From Spinacia oleracea (taxonomy: Eukaryota; Streptophyta; Magnoliopsida; Caryophyllales; Amaranthaceae), in assembly GCF_020520425.1 (NCBI RefSeq), contig NC_079491.1:40600027-40664026 (forward strand): 64,000 nucleotides of DNA, read 5' to 3'. The notes beneath the pieces were generated by a model that had not been told where the DNA came from, did no database searches, and saw nothing but the letters and a program-made list of their open reading frames with translations. Both the position numbers and the translations under genes were made by a program. Shown here one piece after another: positions 23,654-35,641 of the stretch (positions are counted from its first letter, which is position 1; each line of letters begins with the position of its first letter).

Positions 23654-24522
23654 TGATAGTTCAGTAGGAACACTTGACAAGAGGGGGGTTGAATTGTTTC
23701 TTGGGAACTTGGGTAAGTTTCTTGCGGAATTTAAACAATAAAGAAACTGTGATCAATGAGCGAAGAAATATATGAAACTGAGGAACCTTCTTGATCCTAA
23801 TCAAGAAGAACCTCACAACTCTTTTGTATTAATGTAATACCTCTATTACAAATACACTCTTTAATTCGAGTTCCTCTCGAACATGAGTTCCCCACAGCAA
23901 TCCCCGTCGATTACTGTGCTCCTCTTTCTCACTCTGACTTAACTCTAAGTCGCTCTTTCTCTCTTTGACTTAACTCTAAGTCACTCAAGGATCACTCAAC
24001 TCTTAAACCCAAAATACAATTTGATATATAACTCTAGTACGTAATAAAGCTTATGGCAATAAGGAACTCAAGGAACACTCTATTTTGTAAACTGGTTCTT
24101 TTAAAACGTTTAAGCTCTTTAAGATATATTTTGTAGAGATCAGTTGTGTTTTTAAAAGCAAAAACTCTTCTCCTTTTATAGAGGAGTTTTACCTAAGGTT
24201 GGATACCCATGTTCCCCTCAACCACCCACTAACTATTACTGCTCAGTAACATGTCATAGTTGGAGAGAAACAGGGAGACCAAATCAAAACACTACTTGCA
24301 CGTTTAAATGAAAATACTGGGGAGAGTTTTAAGGATCATGGAAAATCTTTTGCTTGAGAAACAAGGAGAATGTAAATCGGAATCCTATGTTTATATTTAT
24401 TAATTAAATTCATTTTATTTATTAACAAATATTTTCTTGTTTAAAACTCTTCTATATTTACAATTAATATTTTCATTTAAAACGTACCAAAATATTTATG
24501 TTTCTTTCGTTCCAAACTACGT
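23654..24522 (-). repeat. C2 5' LTR, inner part, left of the CACTA insertion
   Basis: It starts with TGATAGTTCAG at 23654 (LTR end on the minus strand), two bases from the primer binding site. It continues across the CACTA element at 33013-33404. Positions 24520-24522 (CGT) are the left copy of the CACTA target duplication. Confidence 0.8.
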
Positions 24523-24559
24523 CACTACAAAAAAACGCGGCACATTGTGACGCTTTCTG

Positions 24560-25010
24560 GGTCAAATTGCGACGGAAAATTGTGTCGCAATTTCACATAG
24601 CGACGCTTTGAGAGAGGGTCGCTATTTTCATTGCCGCTATTTACCGACGCTTTAGAGCGTCACAATTTGCAAAATATCTATGTATTTCGCCGCCACTATT
24701 TGGGATATAGGGACTCTATAGATAGTCGCAATATTTAGACTGCAAAAAGCGTCACTATTTGCACGCTTATAGACACATTTCTCAGCCACTATAAACCATA
24801 TAGAGACGCTTTAGACACCCGAAATATATAGACTCTCATTAGAGTCCCTATATGTTTACTTTCGTTCAAGTTCTCCTCATTCCCTCCAAAATAATTTAGA
24901 CCCTTTGGAGCGTCACAATTTGCATCATATTATTTTTCATATATACATAATAATTTAGACACTTTGGAGCGTCACAATTTGCATCATATTTTTTTTCATA
25001 TATATATATA
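24560..25010. repeat. Left subterminal repeat region of the CACTA element
   Basis: Many short motifs recur (CGACGCTTT, GAGCGTCACAATTTGC). One unit of about 65 bp containing TTTGGAGCGTCACAATTTGC is tandemly duplicated at 24900-25000. Similar motifs (CGACGCTTT, GCCGCAATTTGC) recur near the right end at 32865-32960. These are the usual binding sites for CACTA transposition proteins. Confidence 0.75.
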
Positions 25011-25116
25011 TACATAAATTAATCTAAAATCATGAATTATCTATAAAAATATATATCGACCATAGATAATCATAATCAAATACAAGTATTAACTTACTAC
25101 GTACATTATCTTAAAG

Positions 25117-25117
<1 letters not shown>

Positions 25118-25213
<96 letters not shown>
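25118..25213. repeat. AT dinucleotide microsatellite
   Basis: Nearly pure (AT)n of about 95 bp inside the CACTA element. Confidence 0.95.
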
Positions 25214-25214
<1 letters not shown>

Positions 25215-25885
25215 CGTCATGCTATGATATACATTAAATTAATTAGCAGAGTCTAGTCAAACTGGAATAAAAGCGATATTTTAAAACAAAAATAACTTTC
25301 TAACTGGCATTATCATTTTTTCTACAAGATAGTCCAAAACTAAATAAAAACAACTTCCTGGCTACGAACAAACTAATTACCAAGTAAACCTATCTTTATG
25401 CTAGCGTAGCTTCAAGATAACGTGTTCATCTCTTGATCTACATTTTACTATTACCACTTGAATCATCAATAATCTGCAAAGAAAATTTAATATGTCAAAT
25501 ATATATACAAAGCATGATGAACATATTTTAAAATCAAGGGAAAATTAACAGTAATCCTAACCAGGCTTGATCCTAACTACTAGAGGACTTCTCAAAATAA
25601 TACTAACTATTAATCGCCCCTTCCCAAATAGTTCTAAGCTTGTAGCATGTGGCTTTGGTGGTTCAGCTATTAATCTCTAGGCAGCAACACAAGTCTCAGA
25701 ATATTTCAGCAGATAGTCTAGAAAACCAAATAGGTTTGGTCAGATGGAAAAACGATATCTTAGAGAAATTTTACATTTTATAAGCTAATAACAGTACAAG
25801 GGAGCACTACAAGCAATCAAAAGGATTTTAAGCAGGTTGGTAGGCTGACAATTTAAACCAAATAGACAATGTAGAAAAGGACTGT

Positions 25886-27405
25886 TACCAGGATGATAAC
25901 TCCTTTGGTCTATTAAGTTGATGTACATATGCCTCTGATGGAGACTTGGAATGTACAAGCCGCTGAAACTTGTCCGACAATTCTTGATAAGGTTGAATCT
26001 CTGATGGGTGTACACGAAGAATTGCAGTCTTTTAGTGCTCCATCTTTACTTCTGAACAATTTAGGTTCTCCTGATTTCATTGAAATATGCAAATAAAAAT
26101 TACAGCTGAAAATATAACAAACGTTTCTGCAACCCAAGAACTTATACAACATACTTCAATTGCTGAAATTGCTGCTTCCCTGCAGATCGAAGATATGTCA
26201 GCACCAGTACAACCTTCAGTGAGATGAGCCAGCTCGCTTACATCAACATCAAAACCGCAAGGCATTTTACGCAAATGAACATGAAATACGTCAACACGAT
26301 CTGTTTCACTAGGGGGTCCAACATATAGGAGTCGATCAAACCACCCTGTTCAATAACCGGGTCCAAAATCAGGAAAATATTTAAGAAGTTGGTAACATGC
26401 AGGATAAAGAAAAAAAAAAGTAAATTTAACCAAAAAAATTACTCATATTTGTGTATCAGAGAGAGCCGCAGAAGATCACCTGGTCTAAGAAGGGCAGGAT
26501 CAATCTTGTCAGGACGATTTGTAGCAGCAATAACAGTAACATTAACTCTTCCATGTAGACCTAGAAGAAAGCAGGTCTTCTTAGGGTTCCAGACATCATA
26601 TGACATGAATAAGAAAAAACATTTTCGGACCATACATAAGTCTAGTTTGCTTCACTTTTAATTGACACAATTTCCATCATTGCACCATGCCACCACTTAA
26701 CATGAGGGGGCCTTAAATATACTCCAAGATTGTAGATATCTTCACATGGTTCTTTCAAGTTCACTAATAGATATTGAGTGTAAAATAAGGAAACAATCCA
26801 GTTCCAATAAGAATGCAAACCCAAAGGAAAACTGAAGAAAGGCGTAAGGGTACAGATTAAAGAAAGCAACAAAACAGCAAGAAGACAACAGAGGGTAAAT
26901 AGCTAAAACAGCTTTACGACAAAGTAACACTTCCAATCTATTAAATAATGATACTGCTACTAGACCCACAAATAGCTTACCATCCAATTCAACCAAAAGT
27001 TGACTCATGACCCTATCTGCAACTGAAACACCATCACTTTCCTTTCCACGGATGACAACAAGATTGTCTATTTCATCAAAAAATATAACTGATGGCGCGT
27101 TAGCTCTTGCTTTGGCAAAAAGAGATCTAACAGCCTTCTCAGATTCATCAACCCACTTGCTGAATAACTCTGGACACTTGACAGCCAGAAAATTCAGTCC
27201 TGCCTCAGAAGCTACAGGACGGGCCATGAGCGTTTTGCTGCATCCAGAGGGGACCAAACAACAACACTCCTGTTGGTGGGCAGGTTCCAATTCGCTCGAA
27301 TGCATCCTGGTGCTTTTGAGGCCACTCAACAGCTTCCATCAATTGTGCCTTCACTTCCCATGTCCACCCATCTTCCCACTTGACCCAAGGGATCTCAAGA
27401 GTTAC
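25886..27405 (-). pseudogene. Captured fragment of a CIP111/CDC48-family AAA ATPase gene
   Basis: Four exons with GT-AG introns kept: 27405-26981, 26560-26480, 26345-26155 and about 26075-25886. They encode the second AAA domain and C-terminus of a CDC48-family protein: [15 protein letters not shown], remains of Walker A (GCSKT), VIFFDEID (Walker B), [46 protein letters not shown], and SEIQPYQELSDKFQRLVHS. From memory the tail is closest to calmodulin-binding CIP111. Defects are a frameshift before Walker A (GP then SGCSKT), a TAA stop in EH*KTAI (exon 4), and Arg to Trp in GRFDR. It lies entirely inside the CACTA element, so it is a captured piece and not a gene in place. Confidence 0.85.
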
Positions 27406-27724
27406 CTGCAGAAGAAGAATGTAAAAAAGGAAAGAGATTAAACCATACTTCATACAATACTTTGGGGGTTGAATTATAAAGACCAAAAGAGATTGATTGT
27501 AAAAATGTATATGATTTAGACTCACATGACCTTCTTTCTGCTAAAAGCAGCAGGCAGCTCCCTCGACCATTACTCAACTTTCTCTCTCATAACAACCCCA
27601 TGGTACTATAGAATTTTACCGGCGCATAAATCATATTATATAATTTTACCATCGCATAAACCATCCACACTTTTTGGTTTACGTTAATAAACAAGCACAA
27701 ATACATAAATGCTTTCTCTCGAGC

Positions 27725-27890
27725 TATGTACCCCTCTCCATTGGTTTTCCATTCGAGGGAACTTGGAGGCCTGCACGGTATTGGTACAGACTGGAAAGAA
27801 AGACGACCTGATTGTGGTAGATAACACTGGCCTCACTCCAGCGCAATTGGCTGCTGAAAAGAATCACAGACAAGTTGCCTTTTTCCTTGT
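27725..27890 (+). pseudogene. Captured ankyrin exon of a TIP1-like S-acyltransferase gene
   Basis: The plus-strand frame gives [20 protein letters not shown], then [20 protein letters not shown] and [14 protein letters not shown]. This is the last ankyrin repeats before the membrane part of plant TIP1/PAT24-type DHHC S-acyltransferases. The match ends at a plausible splice donor (TTCCTT/GTACGC, about 27890). The membrane domain and DHHC motif are not present, so it cannot act as an enzyme. It lies about 330 bp from the ATPase fragment on the opposite strand. Some of 27890-28900 may be intron of the same source gene; no further exon was recognised. Confidence 0.8.
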
Positions 27891-27909
27891 ACGCCTTGCA
27901 TTCTAAACT

Positions 27910-30100
27910 GGTTTCCTTACGTGTGAATTACATTTTGATATGGTGAAAATCTTCTTCATACATTCTAATGTTATGTTTATAGGAGTCGTTGATTGCAGAT
28001 GAGCTATTTGAATTTTATTCTTTCTAGTAGGTCGTTGACTCTTCTAAAAATCATGTTATCTTCTCTATATCATTATTAGCCAAGGCTATGCAATGGTGTG
28101 TCAATTTGGTGAATTCAACTCGTTTTTCTGTTTGCTAGTTGCACTATCAAGGATTCCTGAATCTGTTGAATTCAAATTAAAATTTGTTTGGGATTTCAGT
28201 AATTGTTGTTTTTTCAAGTCCCATGTGTATCAGGATTGGTTTGTTTAAAAACTTAGAGGTGCTAAGAAAGTAAGAAGAGCTGAAAACGTGTACTTGTGTA
28301 CCAGGAGTTGGTTTCCTAATTAGATTAGGTTTAGTCTTCTTATTTCAGAATCTTTTTAGGGACTAGGTATTAGATATGTAATTTGTTAAGGAGGTAGTGA
28401 GGTACTAGGACAGTTTATTAAGATTATTTCAGCTCTTTGCTTGTAATTTTCAGATTTTGAGATAAATATTCAGGAAATTTTTCAAAAATTCTTTTGTGGA
28501 AGGAGAGACTTTTAACTAAAGAGTCTGTTGTAAATCGGTGAGTAAAACAAGATTAAATACACTTGTGGGCCAGTGAAAACACTGAAAATTAGATCAGGTA
28601 GATTAATTGCATTTAGTGAGTGAAGCTCATATAATCAATCTAAACCCTTTCTAATTTGTACCTTAGGGGAGTAAAGCCTTTGAATTCCTAGGGTTTTGGC
28701 AGTTGAGTAAAGATTGTTATAGATCTAACAGCCTTCTCAGATTCTGCAATGTTCAGGTCAGCTGTCAACATGGCTGCTAAAACTTTTGATTTACATGGAA
28801 CTTCAGGTTGTAGGTTTCTGCTAGTTGTTAAGCTACATCACCTGGGGGGGGTCGGACTTTCCTGTGAATTGGTCAGGTGCTATGCATATTGATCTGCTAT
28901 TTTCTCAAATTTTTGTTGGCCACAATACCATATTGATCTGCTATTTTTTGGCTCCTACCAACCTTGTTTAGGTATAGAGTTTTACTTTGCAATTCATTTA
29001 TTTTTCTAATCGATCTGTATGTTTCTTCTTGCAATTCTGTTTTGTGAGTCGTCAGTATTGCAATTCATTTATTTTGCTGATCGATCTGTAACTCTGTAAG
29101 AAAGGATTGAGATGTTTCTTGTGAAACAAAAAGGCTTTGGTAGTGGATCAACTGCAATGCTTTCTCATGGTTGATGTATTTTTCCATGACCTTAGAATCC
29201 AGATGGGAGTAGTATAAAGTGAACATGCTTGAAATATTCTGATAAAACTTAGTGAAGTAGAAGTTCTAGTAATTCAAGAAGAGTACAGAGGAAAGATAAC
29301 TTGACTTATCAAATTTATTTGTCGGAGGTTGTGAAACGTCTATCAGAACAAACACAATTGGATGGAGGTTGGAGTGGAGTATGTGGTTGATCTTTATTGT
29401 CAAAATGGTATTTGGCTGGGAGGTGGGTTTTGATGGGAAACCATTGTGGATTTTGACCATGATATTTTCCTTATATAGGTAGTAGAAATACATTTGGTGA
29501 TGGTAGGCATTGTTAGTTGTTATTTTATCTTTTGTGTAGGATATGAGAATTTAGTGCTTCAAATTAGGCTGGACATAGAGTGAAGAAACCACTAGCTGAT
29601 CTGCATTGTGGCGGTCTGTGTGTCCGTGTGTCCCGGTCCAAATTTCGAGTGACATAGGTTGTGGTTTGGAACAGGGATAACTTTTGGAAAAGTGTTTATC
29701 ACTTTTGGCTAAAGCTAATGAAAGCTCAAGAACTCAAATTTCTGATCTGATGAACATTTTTTTTTTGTGTTGTTGGTCAAGTGAATTAATCAATTCTCTT
29801 TAAGTAGCGCAACTCGCCTCTGCCCTTGCTTATTTAATCAGATAAACAAATTGAGTCAGATTTGGCTCATTGGTTTAGTGATCAGTAAGACAAAGTACTG
29901 TTAAATTATGAAATCTAAAGAACATTATATATAGTATTTTGTTGGCCCGTATATGATGTGATTTGTTAATGTGTGTGAGTTGTCATATACGAAGTATTTA
30001 ACAAAATGAGTTGAGAAAACCCTATAAGATTAGGGAGTTGTGTTAAGACTTATGGATTCACAAATTTGACACAATCAGCTGATAACATATAACAAGGGTA
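27910..30100. other. CACTA interior without recognised coding sequence
   Basis: No gene is recognised. Position 28724 repeats 24 bases of the ATPase fragment near 27124 exactly. Two local duplications around TTGATCTGCTATTTT and CAATTCATTTATTTT lie at 28880-29100. This may be intron or flank DNA captured with the gene pieces. Confidence 0.4.
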
Positions 30101-30110
30101 GAAGTCTTAC

Positions 30111-31069
30111 CGTTACAGAACGTAGATACCTCTTTTGAAACAAGTCAAACATATTAGCTTTGGGCATCTTTTCGAGTTCTTCTATGTAATCCTGTCAATT
30201 GAAAGTCGTAATGTGCAAATATGAGTAGGCCACTTCAGTGCTTGAGTATAATAATAGTCAAATTGAAAGAACCAGCTTAGAACAACTAGTACTTGAATCT
30301 CAGCAGCCTCATGGGTTATATCTGCATCCTTGCCACGAAGTTTCTGAAATGCAGCTTCAAACTCCTTTTGAGATCCTATTTTCGCCTGTATTTACTTCGA
30401 TTTGATATGATTGTTCCAATTGAATTTTATACCTAATTTTGAAATGATTCTGTATGCTTACCATCCATCTTGGAGATTCTGGAATGAAGCATAAACCCAA
30501 AAGCAGAACAGCACATGCAACAAGTCCTGCATTATATGGCTAGTAAGTCTCTTGCTACAAAGTCTAAGATTTTTGTTTTAAGTAATCAAACTCAGCAATG
30601 AACTCCTTTTCCCTAATTCTTTACCAGTTAATGCTAAAGTCCTCCATGATAAAACTATCCCTATTATAAACGCCACTGAGACGCCAGTACAGATCATGAC
30701 CTACAATAGGAGAAAATAGTGTAAGTCTATGCAAATACCGTAATAATATCATTATTAAAATTTGATATGGTAACTGCAAGAATTTTTAGTAAAACATGAA
30801 GTACAACAGTTACAAAAATACCTGGTTTAATGTTGTAAGTGCTCCTCGGAGATTTACAGGTGATATTTCCGCAATGTAAACAGGTACCTGTTGATTTTAC
30901 CATATCATGTTGGCTAGCACTTCAATGTAAAGCTGCAAAAATGTGGCCATTGAACAGAGTTTTTTTGTCTAGAAAGATGGCATATAACTCCAAAGCATAC
31001 ATACCACATAGGAGAAGGCACCCATTCCATATCCTCCTGCTAGTCTTCCTATATCCAATGCTAAAGAAC
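30111..31069 (-). pseudogene. Captured fragment of an ERD6-like sugar transporter gene
   Basis: Six consecutive exons on the minus strand: 31069-31005 (GSLALDIGRLAGGYGMGAFS), 30887-30822 (VPVYIAEISPVNLRGALTTL), 30700-30625 (VMICTGVSVAFIIGIVLSWR), 30526-30462 (LLLGLCFIPESPRW), 30385-30293 (AKIGSQKEFEAAFQKLRG) and 30191-30111 (DYIEELEKMPKANMFDLF). All are bordered by GT and AG dinucleotides. Order and sequence match the middle of plant ERD6-like monosaccharide transporters (major facilitator family, vacuolar membrane in studied cases). The first and last transmembrane parts are missing. Exons read open, so capture may be fairly recent. The introns show the piece came from genomic DNA, not from mRNA. 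Confidence 0.88.
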
Positions 31070-31339
31070 CCTGGTTAATTTACGAGAAATTTATAGATAA
31101 TTTATTTCTCTGAAACAGAAATTCAGTACGGATTAAAGAGGTTAATAATATTTGAAGCTGAACCTTGGAAAAATATATGGAAAACCATCCTCCCACACAG
31201 AAAGCAGAATACAACTAGTTTTGGGATGTTTTCTAATTATTTTTGTGATTTTAAAGGAACTTTTCGAGGAAATTTGGGCTTTTCTTGAGGTAATTACAAC
31301 TCATTGCATAACGTCATACTGAGGTAATTACATCTCATT

Positions 31340-31492
31340 GCAGAACGTCATACTGGGAAAATAAATGTACCTTAACTAGCAGTAGCATCTAAGTCTAATG
31401 AAATTACCTAATATCTAGAGTCTAATCTCTTGTTAACTGATTACTTTGCTTTTGTATTACTAGTTAAGGTAAATTTATTTTCCCAGTATTCA
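31340..31492. repeat. Inverted repeat in the CACTA interior
   Basis: ACTGGGAAAATAAATGTACC (31348) is mirrored by GGTAAATTTATTTTCCCAGT (31471-31490). The inverted arms continue as TTAACTAG/CTAGTTAA and are about 75 bp apart. Just left, a 37-bp direct duplication ending AACGTCATACTG lies at 31290-31350. It may be a small foldback element. Confidence 0.6.
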
Positions 31493-32639
31493 CAAATATT
31501 GCAGAGTCTAGTTATATACAGCTTACCTATTGTGGGTTAGGATAACCTATCAAAACAACAATATGCATTTATATTCAGTCAGAAATCACCAAATGCAAGA
31601 AAAATCTTGGGAAATTCAACCATATAAGATGTTATAAACAGGAGTAAAATATAAAAAATCACATCCAATGAAACCACCCACAAACTAATCGGTTTGATTA
31701 ATAAGAGGTCGGAGGGGGAATACCCAAAACAAATTCACGGGCCATAGTATTGGCTTTAGTAGCTAGCAACGTTGAAATTGAGAAAGATAGTAAAGCCTAA
31801 ACCTTCACAGGATGCATTTGCAAAAGCACAATTGGCAATAAGAACATAAATGTAGAGGCAACCCGGATAACAACACAACATACCGCACAACAGTCTGCAG
31901 TTACCAACACCACCGCAATCGCAGAAGCTCATCAACAAAAATCCCACCCAAAACAGAGAATAAAAATTAAAGGGGTGGAAATTTAAGCTACGGTTCTTTG
32001 AAAACTCGGCCAACGCAAATCACAACTGTGCAAGTGAATTATTATTGATGATTTTGTAAAAGCATTGAAATTTAAACAGCAATTAAACAACAACATCAGC
32101 ATCTCTGTTGTAATAAGCAGAAATATAAAACAACTAGAATCTATATGCAATATAAATGACTAAGAAAACCAATAGAAATTAAAAAGTAATTAAAATACAG
32201 CCTTGATCGAAACTAACTACATATTAACCCTAAATTAAAACATAAAAACAATATGTTGAATTCTTGCATAAATCTGTTAAATTGCAAGAAAATTACTATC
32301 AGTATGAATTAAAAAAAATCAAACACACAAATTCCGCAGATAAAAGTAAAAAAATAAACAAACCTTCAAGAATTTCTTGATTGAATTGGGCGAATCTATC
32401 TGAAAAAACAAACTAGCTGTAATTCTACAACCCACGAACGAATTTCTCCAGAAAAAAACACTAATTTATAGATGCTTGAGATGGTTTTGTTTGGGAAATT
32501 ATGAAGACGAATTAACCAGCTGGGATTTCAATCCTTAAATATTGAGAGGAATGAGATTATTGCTACAAACTGTGGACGAATTTGAGGATTTACCGACGAA
32601 ATTGAGGGGATTCCGAAAGCTTGAGCGATTCTCTAGGAA

Positions 32640-32960
32640 TGTTTCAGAGAGCAGTTGATTGTTGAGAGTAGAGAGCAGTTGATTGTTGAGAGTGAGGGTT
32701 TAGTCGGTTGTTTGAGGGAGAAAATCGTGGAGCAGGGCGTGGGAGCAGGGCGTGGGAACAGAGTTAGGCGGGATATCTTTTTGGCGAAAATATTTGGCGA
32801 AAATATTTGGCGAAAATATTTGGCGAAATATTAACACGTGGGTTTCACGTGTTTTTTATGGTAAATAGCGACGCTTTAGTGTGTCGTAATATATTGCGAC
32901 CCTCTAAACCGCCGCAATTTGCAAAGTAGTATCCGCGCCCCCAAAATCCTTGCGACCCTT
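32640..32960. repeat. Right subterminal tandem repeats of the CACTA element
   Basis: Short tandem units occur in series: GAGCAGTTGATTGTTGAGAG twice (32649-32690), GGAGCAGGGCGTGGG twice (32732-32757) and TTTGGCGAAAATA four times (32779-32830). Subterminal CACTA motifs follow to 33012. Confidence 0.75.
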
Positions 32961-33012
32961 TGTTACACCGTCACAATTATTCCGTCTACATATGTATCAT
33001 TTTCCTGTAGTG

Positions 33013-33404
33013 CGTATAAACATTATTAAATACTTACATAAATCCTAAACATAATCTCATATGTTATAGTCTTCATGTTACACATTTAGGAAGCTTCACT
33101 CGAAGTCTTCACAGTTTGTTCCTTCTCTGAAACATCGAGGATCCACATAATATATGAGGATCTCGCCTTAGGAACTCGCCTAAGGATCTCGGCTTCGTAT
33201 CTTGCCAAATGATTAATTATTCTTCAACGTAGTGTCTGACATGGATCAAGTGACTTGCATATATTTCACTTTGCTTAGTTTATCCAACTTAGGATCTCCC
33301 TAATTTAGCATTATCCCTCTAAGGATCTCGGAACCTATTTTGCAACATAACTTAACCAATAGTCGGGAGTTTGCTTTGTCATCATCAAAACTTTAGGGTC
33401 AACA
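33013..33404 (-). repeat. C2 5' LTR, outer part, right of the CACTA insertion
   Basis: After the CGT duplication the LTR resumes and ends with GGGTCAACA at 33404 (TGTTGACCC on the minus strand, typical of SIRE-type LTRs). Bases 33405-33409 (CCTTC) are the candidate target duplication. Confidence 0.8.
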
Positions 33405-33409
33405 CCTTC

Positions 33410-34711
33410 AAAACTGATTGGCATATCCTAATTGACGTACTTTTAGACTCATTCGGCAAAGTCAAACTACTAAAATTTCTTTAGTCAAATCCGCGCTCAA
33501 AACGTGTCCTGCAAAAGTAAGGTTTCGTGGAGTACGGGCATAAATAATATAACCCCCATAGGAACGTATTCTAGTTTTGGTTTTTCTTTCTCCCTTCTCT
33601 TCTCTATTTTAGGTTCAACGTCATGTACATGAGACCTAAATCAAAGAAAGTACCCGTATTAGGGATGGGAAGTGTAGTTAATAATCCAAATACGAAGTAT
33701 TAGGGATGAAGATGCAAAGAATGAAAATGAAAATGGGAATGATTAGATCGACGTTACGTGTATGCACATGCGGGCTTGATGGAAATGTGATGATTGATAA
33801 TTGTTTTGCCACAATAATGAGCATGAATAATGTAACAAATACAAAGGCATGCATGTATCAGACCGGGCAACTAGGCAAGAGGCAACTTCTTCCCTGACTC
33901 GGTAACATATTAGATTCGAGAATACAATATTTATTTATAATATTTGAGTAAAATAATCAAGTATATTCGAATTAATTAAAAAGAACAATGGCATGTCTAA
34001 GACCTTTTCATCAGCTTCTGACCTTTAAATCTTTAATGGCATATTCAAACTTTATTTAATCTCTAAACAAATAGCTAGTTTGCAGCCTTTAGTTGCACTG
34101 AGAAGTTGCCGCGAAAAACAGTTTATTTATGATATGATCGAGTAATTAAATAAAAATAAGAGTCCACCAATAATATATTGTCAATAATTGATGGTTTTGT
34201 AGGTGGCAAAAAGAACATGATGCGAGATAAACTGTCGTCGTCTTCATCGTTATGCAAACACTACGTATCCCAACTTACTATAGGACTGATATTATTATAT
34301 ATTACTCCGTATTATACTACAATTTTTCCATAACCTCAACCCTTATTAGGTTCGGTAAAGACTTATATACATACATATTTAAAAGGGTGTGTGACTTTTA
34401 CTTTAGTCCATTTGATGAACTTAGGTGTCGTGTATGGAGGTTCCACCACCATGTGTATGTGTAACAACTCTTGTTAGGTTCTGCTATTATGCTATATTAG
34501 ACTTGCGTATATTCTTCTAAATTCAAATATTTAGGTGTCACTCTTTTGTTTCAATGAACTTAAATGTAACATGTTAAACTGAACTTATTTCTAGTGTAAA
34601 ATAAAATTGAAATGTTTCAAATTTCAATTGAACAAAGTTGAAATAAACTAAAATTATTGGACATAAAATTAAACTGAAATTACGAAAAATTAACAAAGCC
34701 CAAAATATGGT
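33410..34711. other. Non-coding stretch
   Basis: No gene, RNA or clear element is recognised. The stretch is AT-rich with short spurious frames. Confidence 0.5.
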
Positions 34712-34959
34712 TTATACACTCGGGTGCACAATGCTCACTGTGCACCCTATTTTTAAAAGAACATATAGTTCAAATGCAAAGAACATATCATTCATATTTA
34801 TATAACATATACTAAATGAACATATAGTTCAAATCCATAGTACATATACTGCAAATATTTCATTTGTATATGTACATTGAAATCATTCTTCATGTTCTTT
34901 AGATACTCAACAAATGTTCTTTAGGGTGCACCATGAACACTGTGCACCCGGGTGTATAA
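34712..34959. mobile_element. MITE with terminal inverted repeats of about 45 bp
   Basis: The left end TTATACACTCGGGTGCAC and the inverse of the right end TTATACACCCGGGTGCAC match, and the similarity goes on through TGTGCACCCTA and AAAGAACAT. The interior is AT-rich with repeated CATATAGTTCAAAT. No coding sequence is present. A target duplication is not clear, so the superfamily is unknown. Confidence 0.7.
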
Positions 34960-35320
34960 TCCAAATTGCGAACAAAGCCTTTATTCTTTTTTAATTATAT
35001 GAAATATATATCTCAAAAAACAAATTAATGTATATTAAAAAAAATGATACAGTTAGCGAAAATTTGACAATTACTAATGGCAGGCCAACATTTATCCCTA
35101 ATAACTCATGATCATGTATGATGATAAAGGATCGACTTTACTGTAAACTTTTAAATTGCCATCTGTGTATAAAGAATAGAAATGATGTCGAACCATGTTG
35201 TGTTGAGACTCGTGCCTCTGGGTCTGCTAGACTCAACCTATTAATGACGTGCTTTGGCACTACCTGGGCCCATGCACATGTCATCGTATCATCCTTACTT
35301 GTTAAAACAAAACTTAACTA

Positions 35321-35639
35321 CTCCCTCCGTAATTTATTATGAGACACACTTATCATATCCCGGCCTAATTTATTATGAGTCACACTTTCATTTTAGTAAT
35401 TTTTCTACCCCATCATCTAATTAAATAAGATATATAATTTACCCTATAACCCACCACCACATTAAACAATTCATTTAAGAAATCTTCTCCACCAAAGTTA
35501 ATGGTCCCCACTTGTTTTACTTGAATAAAATATTTACCCTTACCCCACTTGTTTTATTATTTTATTTTATTCTACTTCTCTTCCTTAATACCCGTACCCT
35601 ACCATATGTGATGTGACTCCTAATAAATTATGGAGGGAG
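35321..35639. mobile_element. Stowaway MITE
   Basis: The left end CTCCCTCCGTAATTTATTAT and the inverse of the right end CTCCCTCCATAATTTATTAG are flanked by TA on both sides (35319-35320, 35640-35641). The length of 319 bp and lack of coding fit Stowaway, a Tc1/mariner derivative. Confidence 0.88.
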
Positions 35640-35641
35640 TA

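Larger units (their letters stand above)
24523..33012. mobile_element. Non-autonomous CACTA transposon (8.49 kb) carrying three host-gene fragments
   Basis: Termini are CACTACA at 24523 and its inverse TGTAGTG ending at 33012, flanked by a 3-bp duplication CGT (24520-24522 and 33013-33015), the CACTA/En-Spm signature. Subterminal DNA is full of short repeats such as GCGTCACAATTTGC and CGACGCTTT, in both orientations at the two ends. No transposase (TNPD/TNPA-like) frame is visible. Inside are intron-containing pieces of a CIP111-like ATPase gene (minus), a TIP1-like acyltransferase gene (plus) and an ERD6-like transporter gene (minus). This makes it a gene-capturing (Pack-type) CACTA. It is inserted in the LTR of C2, whose two halves resume exactly on either side. 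Confidence 0.88.
21340..33404 (-). mobile_element. SIRE-type Copia element C2, 5' part, minus strand, interrupted by CACTA element
   Basis: Minus-strand order: 5' LTR (33404-33013 and 24522-23654, split by the CACTA insertion; TGTTGACCC...ACTATCA), primer binding site TGGTATCAGAGC (23651-23640), gag, then part of reverse transcriptase, cut by G2 at 21340. Protease and integrase are absent: gag and the pre-RT region are only about 150 bp apart, so a deletion of roughly 2-3 kb occurred. CCTTC at 33405-33409 is the expected target duplication. The LTR without the insert is about 1257 bp. Confidence 0.85.

Noticed and set aside
25886..31069. Annotating the ATPase, acyltransferase and transporter pieces as resident host genes
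   Set aside because: All three lie between CACTA termini with a target duplication, and each lacks essential parts.
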